A stretch of DNA of 64,000 nt from assembly GCA_016718525.1 (NCBI GenBank), contig JADKDD010000002.1, forward strand, positions 1,178,001-1,242,000. The letters are read 5' to 3'. Every line of letters starts with the position of its first letter. Position 1 is the first letter of the stretch. This document shows, piece by piece, positions 9,523 through 17,583 of the stretch. The position numbers and the translations under genes are program-made. The stretch comes from Rhodocyclaceae bacterium. Lineage in GTDB: Bacteria > Pseudomonadota > Gammaproteobacteria > Burkholderiales > Rhodocyclaceae. The notes below the pieces were generated by a model. It was not told the origin of the DNA. It made no database searches and saw nothing but the letters and a program-made list of their open reading frames with translations.

Positions 9523-10440
9523 ATGACGCTTACTGACCTCCGCTACATCATCGCTCTCGCGCGCGAACGCCACTTTGGTCGCGCGGCCGAGAAATGCAAT
9601 GTTTCCCAACCAACCTTGTCCGTGGCGGTGAAGAAACTCGAAGACGAATTGGGCGTGGCACTGTTTGAACGAGGCATCGGTGACGTGCGGCCGACCGCGA
9701 TTGGAGAACAAATTGTTGCCCAGGCTGCTCGCACACTGGCCGAGGCCGCCCGAGTGAACGAGTTGGCACAGGCCGGCAAAGACCCCTTGGCTGGTCCTTT
9801 GCGCCTTGGCGTCATCTATACGATTGCCCCCTATTTGTTACCGGCATTGGTGCCACTGGTCAAGGCGGCCGCGCCAATGATGCCGCTCATCATCAGCGAA
9901 GGCTTTACGCATTTATTGCTCGAGCGGCTGAAAGCGGCAGAGTTGGATGTGCTGATTTTGGCATTGCCGGTTGCCGAGCCCGGGCTAGTGGTTCAGCCTG
10001 TCTATGACGAGGCCTTCCGCGCACTGGTGCCCGCGGCGCATCCGTGGGTTAAGTTGAAGAGTATTGCTCCGGCGCAACTGCTTGGTGAGCCGCTGCTGAT
10101 GTTGGGTGCCGGCAACTGCTTTCGCGATCAAGTGCTGGACTTGTGCGCTCACACCGGGAGTAGTGATTCTCCTGGCGTCCAGTTGCTGGAAGGCAGTTCG
10201 CTGGAAACTATTCGCCACATGGTCGCTTCCGGCGTCGGGATCACGGTCATGCCGGCATCCAGTGTGGATACGATTGCCGAAACGGATCGATTGTTGAGAG
10301 TCCGGCCGTTCGACGAACCAACGCCAACGCGACGGGTTGGGCTGGTCTGGCGAAGCAGCTTTCCCCGGCACAAGGCGATTGATATCATGCGCCGCGCCCT
10401 GCTGGACTGCCGTTTGCCGGGGACCAGTCGGTCGAACTAG
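9523..10440 (+). CDS. oxyR: Hydrogen peroxide sensor and regulator OxyR
   Basis: LysR-family regulator that senses peroxide by forming a disulfide. The N-terminal helix-turn-helix spans about residues 1-60 (RHFGRAAEKCNVSQPTLS). The diagnostic segment GNCFRDQVLDLC places cysteines exactly at 199 and 208, the numbering and spacing of the redox pair in E. coli OxyR, so this is more than a generic LysR call. ATG 9523 is chosen because LysR proteins begin just before the DNA-binding helix; the frame is open upstream to 9412. Rubrerythrin genes with OxyR-like sites lie downstream, which fits a peroxide regulon. Confidence 0.95.
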   Translation: MTLTDLRYIIALARERHFGRAAEKCNVSQPTLSVAVKKLEDELGVALFERGIGDVRPTAIGEQIVAQAARTLAEAARVNELAQAGKDPLAGPLRLGVIYTIAPYLLPALVPLVKAAAPMMPLIISEGFTHLLLERLKAAELDVLILALPVAEPGLVVQPVYDEAFRALVPAAHPWVKLKSIAPAQLLGEPLLMLGAGNCFRDQVLDLCAHTGSSDSPGVQLLEGSSLETIRHMVASGVGITVMPASSVDTIAETDRLLRVRPFDEPTPTRRVGLVWRSSFPRHKAIDIMRRALLDCRLPGTSRSN

Positions 10441-10454
10441 GCTGGTCGGCAACC

Positions 10455-10477
10455 CTCAATAGGCATTGCCTATTGAG
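10455..10477. promoter_or_regulatory. Palindrome with OxyR-like core before rubrerythrin
   Basis: CTCAATAGGCA and TGCCTATTGAG form a perfect 11-base inverted repeat with one central base. Inside it is ATAG-N7-CTAT (10459-10473), the half-site pattern of the OxyR consensus; the next expected half (10481-10495) is poor. It lies 14 bases after oxyR and 145 bases before the rubrerythrin ATG. There is no T-run after it, so an operator is more likely than a terminator, but this is unproven. Confidence 0.45.
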
Positions 10478-10622
10478 TCGGTCAATAAATACAATTAGTA
10501 CCGCAGACCACTCTGCATTAGAGTCATGTCAAGTCGCAGTCGGGTAAGACCATGACTGCATGACCCGAAAGCCGTGTGACGGCACGTCGCTTTCTCATTC
10601 CAACCGCGTAAGGAGAATCACT

Positions 10623-11042
10623 ATGGCACTCAAAGGCACACAAACCGAAAGTAATTTAAAAGCGGCATTCGCGGGCGAATCGCAGGCGAATCGTCGTTAT
10701 TTGTATTTCGCAAACAAAGCGGACATCGAAGGCTTCAACGACGTTTCTGCTGTATTCCGTTCAACCGCCGAAGGCGAGACAGGCCATGCGCACGGCCACC
10801 TGGAGTATCTCGAAACCTGTGGCGACCCGGCAACCGGACTACCATTTGGTGAAACTTCATTGAACTTGAAAACCGCCATTGCTGGCGAGACGCATGAATA
10901 CACCGACATGTATCCGGGCATGGCAAAAACCGCTCGCGACGAAGGCTTTGATGAAATCGCCGACTGGTTTGAGACGCTGGCAAAAGCCGAGCGTTCACAC
11001 GCCAACAAGTTTCAACGCACCCTGGATAGTTTGAACGCGTAA
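10623..11042 (+). CDS. rbr: Short rubrerythrin (no rubredoxin domain)
   Basis: Ferritin-like di-iron peroxidase of 139 residues, reducing hydrogen peroxide in the cytoplasm. The ligand motifs are visible: AFAGESQANRRYLYF, EGETGHAH, AGETHEYTDMYPG and KAERSHANKF. The C-terminal rubredoxin domain (two CxxC knuckles) of classic rubrerythrin is absent, so an external electron donor is needed. ATG 10623 is preceded by AAGGAGAATC, a good ribosome site; the in-frame extension to 10560 is not needed. Downstream come an iron-sulfur protein and DUF3501 on the same strand, likely one operon. Confidence 0.92.
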   Translation: MALKGTQTESNLKAAFAGESQANRRYLYFANKADIEGFNDVSAVFRSTAEGETGHAHGHLEYLETCGDPATGLPFGETSLNLKTAIAGETHEYTDMYPGMAKTARDEGFDEIADWFETLAKAERSHANKFQRTLDSLNA

Positions 11043-11049
11043 CGACGGG

Positions 11050-11097
11050 GGCCACACGCCGTTGAGGCATCTAACGGCGTGTGGCCAGCACCAACTG
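11050..11097 (+). repeat. Dispersed palindromic repeat, complete copy with hairpin
   Basis: GGCCACACGCCGTT (11050-11063) and its exact reverse complement (11073-11086) form a 14-base-pair hairpin with a 9-base loop, followed by AGCACCAACTG. This is the fullest copy of the short repeat seen about a dozen times in the window. It sits between the rubrerythrin and iron-sulfur genes and could attenuate transcription or protect mRNA. Confidence 0.8.
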
Positions 11098-11126
11098 ACG
11101 AAATAAACCTCAAATCAGAAATCATC

Positions 11127-12461
11127 ATGAGAGAAGGCAATCTCGAAGCGCCAACCCGTCACGCCATCGATTGGAAGAACCCGGAGTTCTACGACGAAGT
11201 TGCGCTGGATAAAGAGCTGGAACGCATTTTCGACATATGCCACGGCTGTCGTCGCTGTGTCTCGCTGTGTAATGCGTTTCCCACCTTGTTTGACTTGATT
11301 GATGCGGCGGGTGACCTTGAAACTGCAGGTGTCGCCAAGGCGGATTACAGCAAAGTCGTCGACCAGTGCTACTTGTGCGACGTCTGTTACATGACGAAAT
11401 GCCCCTATGTACCGCCGCATGCCTGGAACCTTGACTTCCCGCATACGATGCTGCGCGCCAAGGCGGTTCAATACAAAACCGGCAAGATGAAGTTTCGCGA
11501 CAAGCTGCTCACTTCGACAGAAGTGATGGGCACGCTGGCCTCGATCCCGGTAGTTGCCCAAGTAGTGAATGTTGCGAACAAAAATGGTCCCGTGCGCTAC
11601 GTTTTGCAACAAGTATTAGGGGTGCATAACCAGCGCCAGTTGCCCGACTATGACAGCTCGCCGTTCCGTGCCAATGCCACACCCAGCGTCAATTACCCGG
11701 TGGTCGAAGGCAAACGCAGCGCCGGCAAAGTGGCTGTGTTTTCCACCTGCTATGTGAATTACAACGAGCCGGGTATTGGTCATGACCTGCTCAAGCTGCT
11801 AGATCACAATGAAGTGCCTTATGTGCTGGTACAAGGCGAAGCCTGCTGCGGCATGCCCAAACTTGAATTGGGTAATTTGGATGCTGTCGAAAAGTACAAG
11901 GAACGCAACATCCCATTGATGTTTGATTTGGCTGAACAAGGCTACGCGATCTTGACCCCGGTGCCGTCGTGCACCCTGATGTTCAAGTCGGAAATTCCGT
12001 TGCTGTTTGCCGACGATGCCCGTTGCCGAGCCGTCGCCAACGCCATGGTCGATCCTTTCGAGTATCTCGTCAATCGGCACAAAGATGGTCTGCTGAAGAC
12101 CGATTTCAAAGTTGAACTCGGCAAGATCAGTTATCACATTCCCTGTCATTCACGCGTGCAAAACGTGGGTCGCAAGACCGAAGAAATGTTGAAGATGACC
12201 GGCGCCGCAGTGAATACTGTCGAGCGCTGTTCGGGTCATGACGGCACTTGGGGTGTCAAGGAAGAGTATTACGAGCTATCCATGAAAATCGGCAAACCGG
12301 TGTTCAAGGCGATGTCCAAAGATGAACCGGATTACGTCAGCTCGGATTGCGCAATTGCCGGACGGCATATTTTGCAAGGCATGAACGAGATGGGTGCGGC
12401 TGGTAAGAAAGAGAAGCAGCACCCCTTAACGCTGTTGTGTATTGCTTACGGATTAAATTAG
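11127..12461 (+). CDS. GlpC/heterodisulfide-reductase-like iron-sulfur protein
   Basis: A 444-residue protein with two N-terminal 4Fe-4S sites (CHGCRRCVSLC and CYLCDVCYMTKCP) and two C-terminal cysteine-rich CCG-type domains (GEACCGMP and HIPCHSR...ERCSGHDG), the layout of GlpC and HdrD-like electron-transfer subunits. The ATG at 11127 begins MREGNLEAP; upstream in-frame codons to 11079 overlap the hairpin repeat and are unlikely to be coding. Position between rubrerythrin and DUF3501 suggests it passes electrons to the peroxidase, which lacks its own rubredoxin domain; that role is inferred, the cofactor sites are seen. Confidence 0.88.
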   Translation: MREGNLEAPTRHAIDWKNPEFYDEVALDKELERIFDICHGCRRCVSLCNAFPTLFDLIDAAGDLETAGVAKADYSKVVDQCYLCDVCYMTKCPYVPPHAWNLDFPHTMLRAKAVQYKTGKMKFRDKLLTSTEVMGTLASIPVVAQVVNVANKNGPVRYVLQQVLGVHNQRQLPDYDSSPFRANATPSVNYPVVEGKRSAGKVAVFSTCYVNYNEPGIGHDLLKLLDHNEVPYVLVQGEACCGMPKLELGNLDAVEKYKERNIPLMFDLAEQGYAILTPVPSCTLMFKSEIPLLFADDARCRAVANAMVDPFEYLVNRHKDGLLKTDFKVELGKISYHIPCHSRVQNVGRKTEEMLKMTGAAVNTVERCSGHDGTWGVKEEYYELSMKIGKPVFKAMSKDEPDYVSSDCAIAGRHILQGMNEMGAAGKKEKQHPLTLLCIAYGLN

Positions 12462-12464
12462 GAA

Positions 12465-13046
12465 ATGATGATTACCCGCGAATCACTGATGACCCTCGAA
12501 GCCTACGCCAAGGCCCGGCCTGGCATGCGCGCAGAGGTAATGGCGCAGAAGAAATTACGTCGAGTGTTCCTTGGCGATAACCTAATGCTGATTTTTGAAA
12601 ATGAATTACTAATTCGCTATCAAGTGCAGGAAATGCTGCGCGTAGAGAAGATTTTTGAAGAAGACGGTATTGCGCATGAGTTGGCGTCGTACGTACCTTT
12701 GACGCCGGACGGCACCAATTTCAAGGCGACGATGCAAATCGAATACGCCGACGAAGCTGAGCGCAGGCGTATGTTGGGAATGCTTAAAGGAATTGAAGAC
12801 CGCGTCTGGATTCAGGTCGCAGGATGCGCCAAAGTCTTTGCAATCGCCGACGAAGATTTGGTCCGCGAGAACGAAGAAAAGACTTCCGCCGTGCACTTCC
12901 TGCGCTTTGAGCTGGATACTGAAATGGTCGCCAAACTTAAGTCTGGTGCAGCGCTCGGTGTCGGCGTGGATCACGCGGAATACACTGCCACGATCAGCGC
13001 TCTGCCCGCCGATGTGCTGGCGTCGCTGGTTACTGATCTACGCTAA
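12465..13046 (+). CDS. DUF3501 family protein
   Basis: A 193-residue cytoplasmic protein of unknown function. It matches the DUF3501 pattern (ITRESLMTLEAY start, KKLRRVFLGDNLMLIFEN, later VHFLRFELD and GVGVDH). It begins three bases after the iron-sulfur gene stop, so translation is probably coupled. Rubrerythrin, GlpC-like iron-sulfur protein and DUF3501 recur together in proteobacteria as far as I recall, which points to one peroxide-related function. The start may be the first or second of two adjacent ATG codons. It overlaps the convergent AraC gene by four bases. Confidence 0.85.
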   Translation: MMITRESLMTLEAYAKARPGMRAEVMAQKKLRRVFLGDNLMLIFENELLIRYQVQEMLRVEKIFEEDGIAHELASYVPLTPDGTNFKATMQIEYADEAERRRMLGMLKGIEDRVWIQVAGCAKVFAIADEDLVRENEEKTSAVHFLRFELDTEMVAKLKSGAALGVGVDHAEYTATISALPADVLASLVTDLR

Positions 13047-14101
13047 TCTTTGGCGGGCGGCGGGCTACGCCGGTACTGTCCGGGAGAGGTGCCGGTCATG
13101 CGCGTAAACGCTCTACCGAAGTTTGCCGGGTCGCCATAACCAAGCAAACTCCCGATCTCACTTACTGAGAAACGCGCATCTCTGAGCAACTTGCACGCCG
13201 CCTCCCGCTGTTGCTCGGCCACCAGCTCGCGAAAGCTTGTTCCTTGTTCAGCCAACGCCCGGATCATGGTTCGCTTTGATACACACAGTGCCTTTGCCGC
13301 AGCATCTTGCCGCGGCAAGGTAATTGTCTTGGCGCCCGCGCCAATTTGATCGAAATGTGAGGCCAGCAAATGCCGTAAGCGCGTACTGATATCGCGAGGT
13401 TGCAGCAGTGCGTCGAGCATTTCCCGGCAGGTAATCAGTGCTGAGCGATAAGACTTCTCGTCATGCATCACACTGGGTAGCAGACACAGATCCGAAGGGA
13501 TGGTGAAGGCATTAATTGCGGCATTGAAAGTGCATGGCGCGTGGAAATAGCTCAGACATTGTGCCTCGTGCAGCGGTGGTGGTGAGGCAAACATCACGCG
13601 CGCCTCGCTGACTCGATGCCCGAGTACGACTTCGACATACGACTGAAAAATGTGCAAGACGAGTTCAATCAGTGGCGACGCGACCGGACCGAGTCCGCCA
13701 ATTGCAAGTTCGGCGACCAACGCAGTCCGGTCGTCCATCTGATCGACCCGGTAATTCATGAATGGCGCGCGGATACGCGCAAATTTTGCCAACACATCGA
13801 TTCCCTCACCCAGTGTCGGCGCGCTCAGCGCGGCAAACCCCAGTGGACCGTGGCTGCTGATGTCGAGCGAATCTGCCAGTTCAAGCGCCCACGCGGGATT
13901 CTCGGCAATTTGCATCGCGTTGGAAAAAATATCGAGCTGTTGCTTTGCGGTAATGCTGGCTTGACGTCTGATTTGTTCGTTGCTGAGACCCGTCCCCTGC
14001 AATAGCCTGGCTTCGCTGCCAGGCCAACGCCGAAGCAATATTCGCGAATAGGTCGTCGGCGTTGGAAGGCTGTCAATATTCATTGATTCATTATGGCGCA
14101 A
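13043..14101 (-). CDS. AraC-family transcriptional regulator
   Basis: A 352-residue regulator with an N-terminal ligand-binding region of the arabinose-binding-like AraC type (about residues 20-210) and a C-terminal double helix-turn-helix: LLRDARFSVSEIGSLLGYGD then FGRAFTRMTGTSPGQYR, the AraC signature. It is divergent from alkB with 90 bases between the starts, the usual arrangement for a local activator, so control of the alkane hydroxylase operon is a reasonable inference. A second in-frame ATG at 14083 (MNIDSLP) is an equally possible start. Confidence 0.88.
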   Translation of the reverse strand: MRHNESMNIDSLPTPTTYSRILLRRWPGSEARLLQGTGLSNEQIRRQASITAKQQLDIFSNAMQIAENPAWALELADSLDISSHGPLGFAALSAPTLGEGIDVLAKFARIRAPFMNYRVDQMDDRTALVAELAIGGLGPVASPLIELVLHIFQSYVEVVLGHRVSEARVMFASPPPLHEAQCLSYFHAPCTFNAAINAFTIPSDLCLLPSVMHDEKSYRSALITCREMLDALLQPRDISTRLRHLLASHFDQIGAGAKTITLPRQDAAAKALCVSKRTMIRALAEQGTSFRELVAEQQREAACKLLRDARFSVSEIGSLLGYGDPANFGRAFTRMTGTSPGQYRRSPPPAKD

Positions 14102-14191
14102 AATGACTATGGTATTGTCAATTAATGCTCTGGGCGGCCGAAGTATTGCGACCTAACATGCATGCTCTCGTGACTCATTGTGGAGTAACAA

Positions 14192-15388
14192 ATGAAAACT
14201 TTCACCGTTCAGGATCCAAACAAAGGACAAATCGTTTATCAGGATCGCAAGCGCTATCTGTGGCTTGCATCCTTGTTTTATCCGATGGCTGCGTTTAGTG
14301 GCATTGCACTCTATCTGGCGTTTGGAAGTGAGGCGTGGCTGGCCATGCCCCTGTTGATGACTTATGGCGGCGCAAGCTTTTTCGACTGGTGGTTTGGTGA
14401 GGACAAAATCAATCCGCCCGAAGAAATTGTGGCGGCGTTGGAAGAAGACACGTATTACCGCTGGCTACCGTTGCTCACCGTACCGATGCACATTGTTGTC
14501 CTGCTGGTGATGGCTGCATTTGTCGGCACCCATTCATTGTCGATCCCCGGGCTGGTCATGGTCGCGTTGTCGGCGGGTCTGGTTAGCGGGCTGGGTATCA
14601 ACACTGCCCACGAGTTGGGACACAAGAAGACCAAGTTCGAGCGCTGGATGGCGCGCATCGTCCTTGCCGTACCTGCCTACGGACACTTCTGTGTTGAACA
14701 TAATCGTGGCCATCATCGCCATGTCGCAACCCCAAACGACCCCGCCAGCTCGCGTCTGGGCGAGAACATCTATCGTTTTGCTCTGCGCGAAATCCCCGGT
14801 TGTTTCAAGCGTGGCTGGGCTGTCGAGGCGGAGCGTTTGCAACGTTTGGGCAAATCTACATGGCATTATGAAAATGAAGTTTTGCAGTCCTATGCACTAA
14901 CCGCCGCACTCCAAATCGCCCTCATTGCCGCCTTTGGCTGGATCATGCTGCCGTTTCTGGCGATCCATAATTTCTTTGCCTGGTGGCAACTGACCAGCGC
15001 CAACTACATCGAGCATTACGGCCTTCTGCGCAAACAAAATGCCAACGGCAGCTATGAACACTGTCAGCCATGGCATTCATGGAATGCGGACTACTTTGCC
15101 TCAAACATGCTGCTGTATCAACTCGAACGCCACTCCGATCATCACGCCCATCCGACACGTCGCTATCAAAGCTTGCGCAGTTTTCCTGATTTGCCGACGC
15201 TTCCCAATGGTTACTTCGGCATGTATATGGTCGCCCTGATTCCGCCGCTCTGGTATTTTGTGATGGACAAACGTTTGCTTGCCCTGCCGCATATCAATGG
15301 CGATCTTTCCCGCGTCAATATCGACCCGGCACGACGCACCGAGATGCTCGAGCGTTATGGCTCCGGCGCACCCTTGCAAGCGGCTTAG
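14192..15388 (+). CDS. alkB: Alkane 1-monooxygenase
   Basis: Integral membrane non-haem di-iron hydroxylase that oxidises the terminal carbon of n-alkanes using O2 and electrons from rubredoxin. The histidine boxes are intact: HELGH at 140-144, EHNRGHHRHV around 169-178 and LERHSDHHAHP near residue 315, with the family NYIEHYGL motif between the last two. 398 residues and several membrane helices agree with AlkB. A rubredoxin follows after nine bases, then rubrerythrin, second rubredoxin and reductase, so the electron chain is encoded beside the hydroxylase. Chain-length preference cannot be read from the sequence. Confidence 0.96.
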   Translation: MKTFTVQDPNKGQIVYQDRKRYLWLASLFYPMAAFSGIALYLAFGSEAWLAMPLLMTYGGASFFDWWFGEDKINPPEEIVAALEEDTYYRWLPLLTVPMHIVVLLVMAAFVGTHSLSIPGLVMVALSAGLVSGLGINTAHELGHKKTKFERWMARIVLAVPAYGHFCVEHNRGHHRHVATPNDPASSRLGENIYRFALREIPGCFKRGWAVEAERLQRLGKSTWHYENEVLQSYALTAALQIALIAAFGWIMLPFLAIHNFFAWWQLTSANYIEHYGLLRKQNANGSYEHCQPWHSWNADYFASNMLLYQLERHSDHHAHPTRRYQSLRSFPDLPTLPNGYFGMYMVALIPPLWYFVMDKRLLALPHINGDLSRVNIDPARRTEMLERYGSGAPLQAA

Positions 15389-15397
15389 GAGCGAGAC

Positions 15398-15577
15398 ATG
15401 GGGACCTACCTCTGCCCTGACTGCGGGTATCGTTACGATGAAGCCAAAGGGGACGCCCATGAGGGCTACCCTCCGGCGACCAAGTTCGCCGACCTGCCGG
15501 ACGACTTTGTCTGCCCGGATTGCGCCGTGCGGGCCAAGGACGATTTCATTAATGAATCGACTTCAGACAGCAAATAG
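15398..15577 (+). CDS. Rubredoxin (AlkG-like) downstream of alkB
   Basis: A 59-residue protein starting ATG GGG ACC at 15398. It has two iron-binding knuckles, CPDCGY at residues 6-11 and CPDCAV at 39-44, and the usual rubredoxin core in between. The second knuckle has Ala where Gly is normal. It begins nine bases after alkB and most likely delivers electrons to the hydroxylase. The gene is short and easy to miss. Its TAG overlaps the first base pairs of the OxyR-like site for the next gene. Confidence 0.93.
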   Translation: MGTYLCPDCGYRYDEAKGDAHEGYPPATKFADLPDDFVCPDCAVRAKDDFINESTSDSK

Positions 15578-15610
15578 TTTATTACTATCTATTGAATTGT
15601 TATAAATCAT
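15574..15610 (+). promoter_or_regulatory. 37-base OxyR-like tandem site and promoter for second rubrerythrin
   Basis: ATAG-N7-CTAT (15574-15588), seven bases, then ATTG-N7-TCAT (15596-15610), with the conserved internal T and A of the second half. This is the full four-block spacing of the OxyR consensus. TTGTTA (15597-15602), 18 bases, then TATCGT (15621-15626) gives a plausible promoter whose -35 box overlaps the site, as expected for OxyR activation. Confidence 0.6.
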
Positions 15611-15691
15611 TGGAAATAGCTATCGTAGTCCTCTACCATGCGAAGCGTCAGCCGGGTATTTCACCCGGTTCAATTACCCAGGAGACGCACC

Positions 15692-16168
15692 ATGGCACAG
15701 CAAAACCAATCACCGACAATCAAGAACCTCGAGTCCGCCTTCGCTGGCGAGTCGATGGCGCATATCAAATACCGTTACTTCGCCAAGCTTTGTCGGGCTG
15801 CCGGCGACGAAGCCACGGCAAAGGCATTCGAGGCAACGGCTGACCAGGAAGTCCAGCATGCGTTCGGACATCTTGATCTGCTTTATCCTGCAGCGAGTCT
15901 CACGCCAGCCCAATGTTTGCAGTACGCGATTGACGGCGAGACCTACGAATACACTGAAATGTATCCCTCATTCCGCCACGCGGCCGAAATGGAAGGAAAT
16001 GCGGCGGCCGTAAAGGAGATAGACGAACAAATTGCGGAATCAAAGGAGCACGCTGCGTTTTTTGTATCGACTTTGTCCAAGGCCGCCAAGCGCTTTGCGG
16101 CACTGGCTAAAGTTGAAGAACGGCACGCGGCGCATTACAGAGAACAATTGGCTTCCATTGGCGGTTAG
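15692..16168 (+). CDS. Second rubrerythrin-family protein
   Basis: A 158-residue ferritin-like di-iron protein distinct from the one at 10.6 kb. Ligand motifs: AFAGESMAHIKYRYF, ADQEVQHAFGH, DGETYEYTEMYPS and KVEERHAAHYRE. There is no C-terminal rubredoxin domain in this protein, but a separate rubredoxin gene follows 71 bases later, as if the two domains were encoded apart. ATG 15692 is preceded by CAGGAGACG; the upstream frame to 15638 overlaps the promoter. Expression through OxyR is suggested by the site at 15574. Confidence 0.9.
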   Translation: MAQQNQSPTIKNLESAFAGESMAHIKYRYFAKLCRAAGDEATAKAFEATADQEVQHAFGHLDLLYPAASLTPAQCLQYAIDGETYEYTEMYPSFRHAAEMEGNAAAVKEIDEQIAESKEHAAFFVSTLSKAAKRFAALAKVEERHAAHYREQLASIGG

Positions 16169-16170
16169 TA

Positions 16171-16204
16171 GCGCCACGGCGTCCGGTCAGCACCAACTGG
16201 CGAG
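16171..16204 (+). repeat. Dispersed repeat copy
   Basis: CACGGCGTCC followed by CAGCACCAACTGGCGA, directly after the rubrerythrin stop. Same core as the copy at 11050; no long hairpin here. Confidence 0.7.
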
Positions 16205-16239
16205 TTTTTCGCCTCAACATTTACTGAAGAAAGAACCGT

Positions 16240-16404
16240 ATGAAAACTTATGTCTGTATCGTGTGTGGATATGTTTATAGCGAAGCGCTCGGTGACCCTG
16301 AGCACGGAATCGCAGCCGGAACGCTTTGGGGCGATGTGCCCGAGACCTGGGCTTGCCCGGACTGTGGTGTAGCCAAGGCCGACTTTGAAATGCAGGAAAT
16401 CTGA
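16240..16404 (+). CDS. Second rubredoxin
   Basis: A 54-residue rubredoxin starting MKTYVCIVCGY. Iron ligands are CIVCGY at residues 6-11 and CPDCGV at 39-44, with the usual PEHGIAAGT and WACPDCG segments, so it is a canonical class rubredoxin. Its stop is one base before the rubredoxin reductase start, so it is probably the direct partner of that enzyme and could serve the rubrerythrin upstream or AlkB. It is too short for many gene callers. Confidence 0.95.
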   Translation: MKTYVCIVCGYVYSEALGDPEHGIAAGTLWGDVPETWACPDCGVAKADFEMQEI

Positions 16405-16405
16405 A

Positions 16406-17563
16406 ATGAATGCGGGCGTGTTGATAGTTGGTTCGGGGATGGCCGGCGTCACACTCGCCCGCGAGTTGCGCAAACTTGATGTAAATACCGATATCACCCT
16501 GATTAGCGCCGACAGAGGGGGTTTTTATTCGAAACCGAATATCTCCAATGCTCTCGCTGCAGGGAAAACTGCCGACCAATTGATGATGTCGCAACGCGAG
16601 GCCCTTGCGGCGCAGCTAAAAATCGAGATTCGTGCGGGTGTCGAGGTCACGGCGCTGCATCCCGATACCAATACGGTGACCACATCGATTGGTGACATCC
16701 GTTACGAAAAGCTGGCGCTTGCGCTCGGTGCCCGGCCGATTCGTCTGCCACTTGCCGGCGATGGCGCCAGTGAGGTTTTGTCGGTCAACCATCTCGATGA
16801 CTATGCCGAATTCCGCCGCGCCTTGGACGGAAAAAAACACGTGACGTTGCTTGGTGCCGGATTGATCGGTTGTGAGTTTGCCAACGACCTGCGACTGGGT
16901 GGATTTGAAGTCGATGTATTCGATCTTGCGCCACAAGCCCTGGGGCGCCTGCTGCCGCTGCAAGCCGCGACATTTTTTCAGCAACGATTGGAGAGCGCCG
17001 GCGTGAAGTTTCACTTCAGCACCAGTATTGTCAGCGTTGTTAAGAGTAACGCCCGTTATCTCCTCCACGACAATCACGGTGTTTTACACCAGACAGATCT
17101 TGTGTTGTCTGCCATCGGTCTGATACCGGAAACGGGACTTGCCCGAACGGCCGGGCTGACTACAAATCGCGGTATCGTGGTTGACCTTTATCAGCAGGCC
17201 AATGCGGGTGCCACCGATGCGCCAATTTATGCCCTCGGTGATTGCATGGAAGTTGGTCAGCTCAATCTCCCGTTCATTCTCCCGATCATGGCCCAAGCGC
17301 GGGCGTTAGCCAAGACCCTTGCCGGCACACCGACCGAGTTGCATTACGCCGCAATGCCGGTAGTGGTAAAGACACCCGCCTGCCCGACCGTGGTTTGCCC
17401 GCCACCAGCAGGTGCGGCAGGGGCGTGGCAGGAAACGTCAAACGACAATGGCGTACGCGCTTTGTACCTAGACAATGAGGATAAGCCATTGGGATTTGCG
17501 CTGACAGGTAGTGCAGTCACCGAGCGACAATCCTTGGCGACGCAAATTCCTGCCTGGATGTAA
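16406..17563 (+). CDS. Rubredoxin-NAD(+) reductase
   Basis: FAD- and NAD-dependent pyridine nucleotide-disulfide-type reductase of 385 residues that reduces rubredoxin. The FAD-binding GSGMAG is at residues 9-14 and the NAD-binding LLGAGLIGCEFANDL motif in the middle; a further FAD motif is APIYALGDCMEV. ATG 16406 lies one base after the rubredoxin stop. Together with rubredoxin and AlkB it completes an NADH to hydroxylase chain; with rubrerythrin it could equally form an NADH peroxidase. Confidence 0.93.
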   Translation: MNAGVLIVGSGMAGVTLARELRKLDVNTDITLISADRGGFYSKPNISNALAAGKTADQLMMSQREALAAQLKIEIRAGVEVTALHPDTNTVTTSIGDIRYEKLALALGARPIRLPLAGDGASEVLSVNHLDDYAEFRRALDGKKHVTLLGAGLIGCEFANDLRLGGFEVDVFDLAPQALGRLLPLQAATFFQQRLESAGVKFHFSTSIVSVVKSNARYLLHDNHGVLHQTDLVLSAIGLIPETGLARTAGLTTNRGIVVDLYQQANAGATDAPIYALGDCMEVGQLNLPFILPIMAQARALAKTLAGTPTELHYAAMPVVVKTPACPTVVCPPPAGAAGAWQETSNDNGVRALYLDNEDKPLGFALTGSAVTERQSLATQIPAWM

Positions 17564-17583
17564 CCAGTTGATCGAGGAGTGAG

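Noticed and set aside
10455..10477. Perfect palindrome considered as an oxyR terminator
   Set aside because: No T-run follows on either strand; the ATAG-N7-CTAT core fits an operator better.
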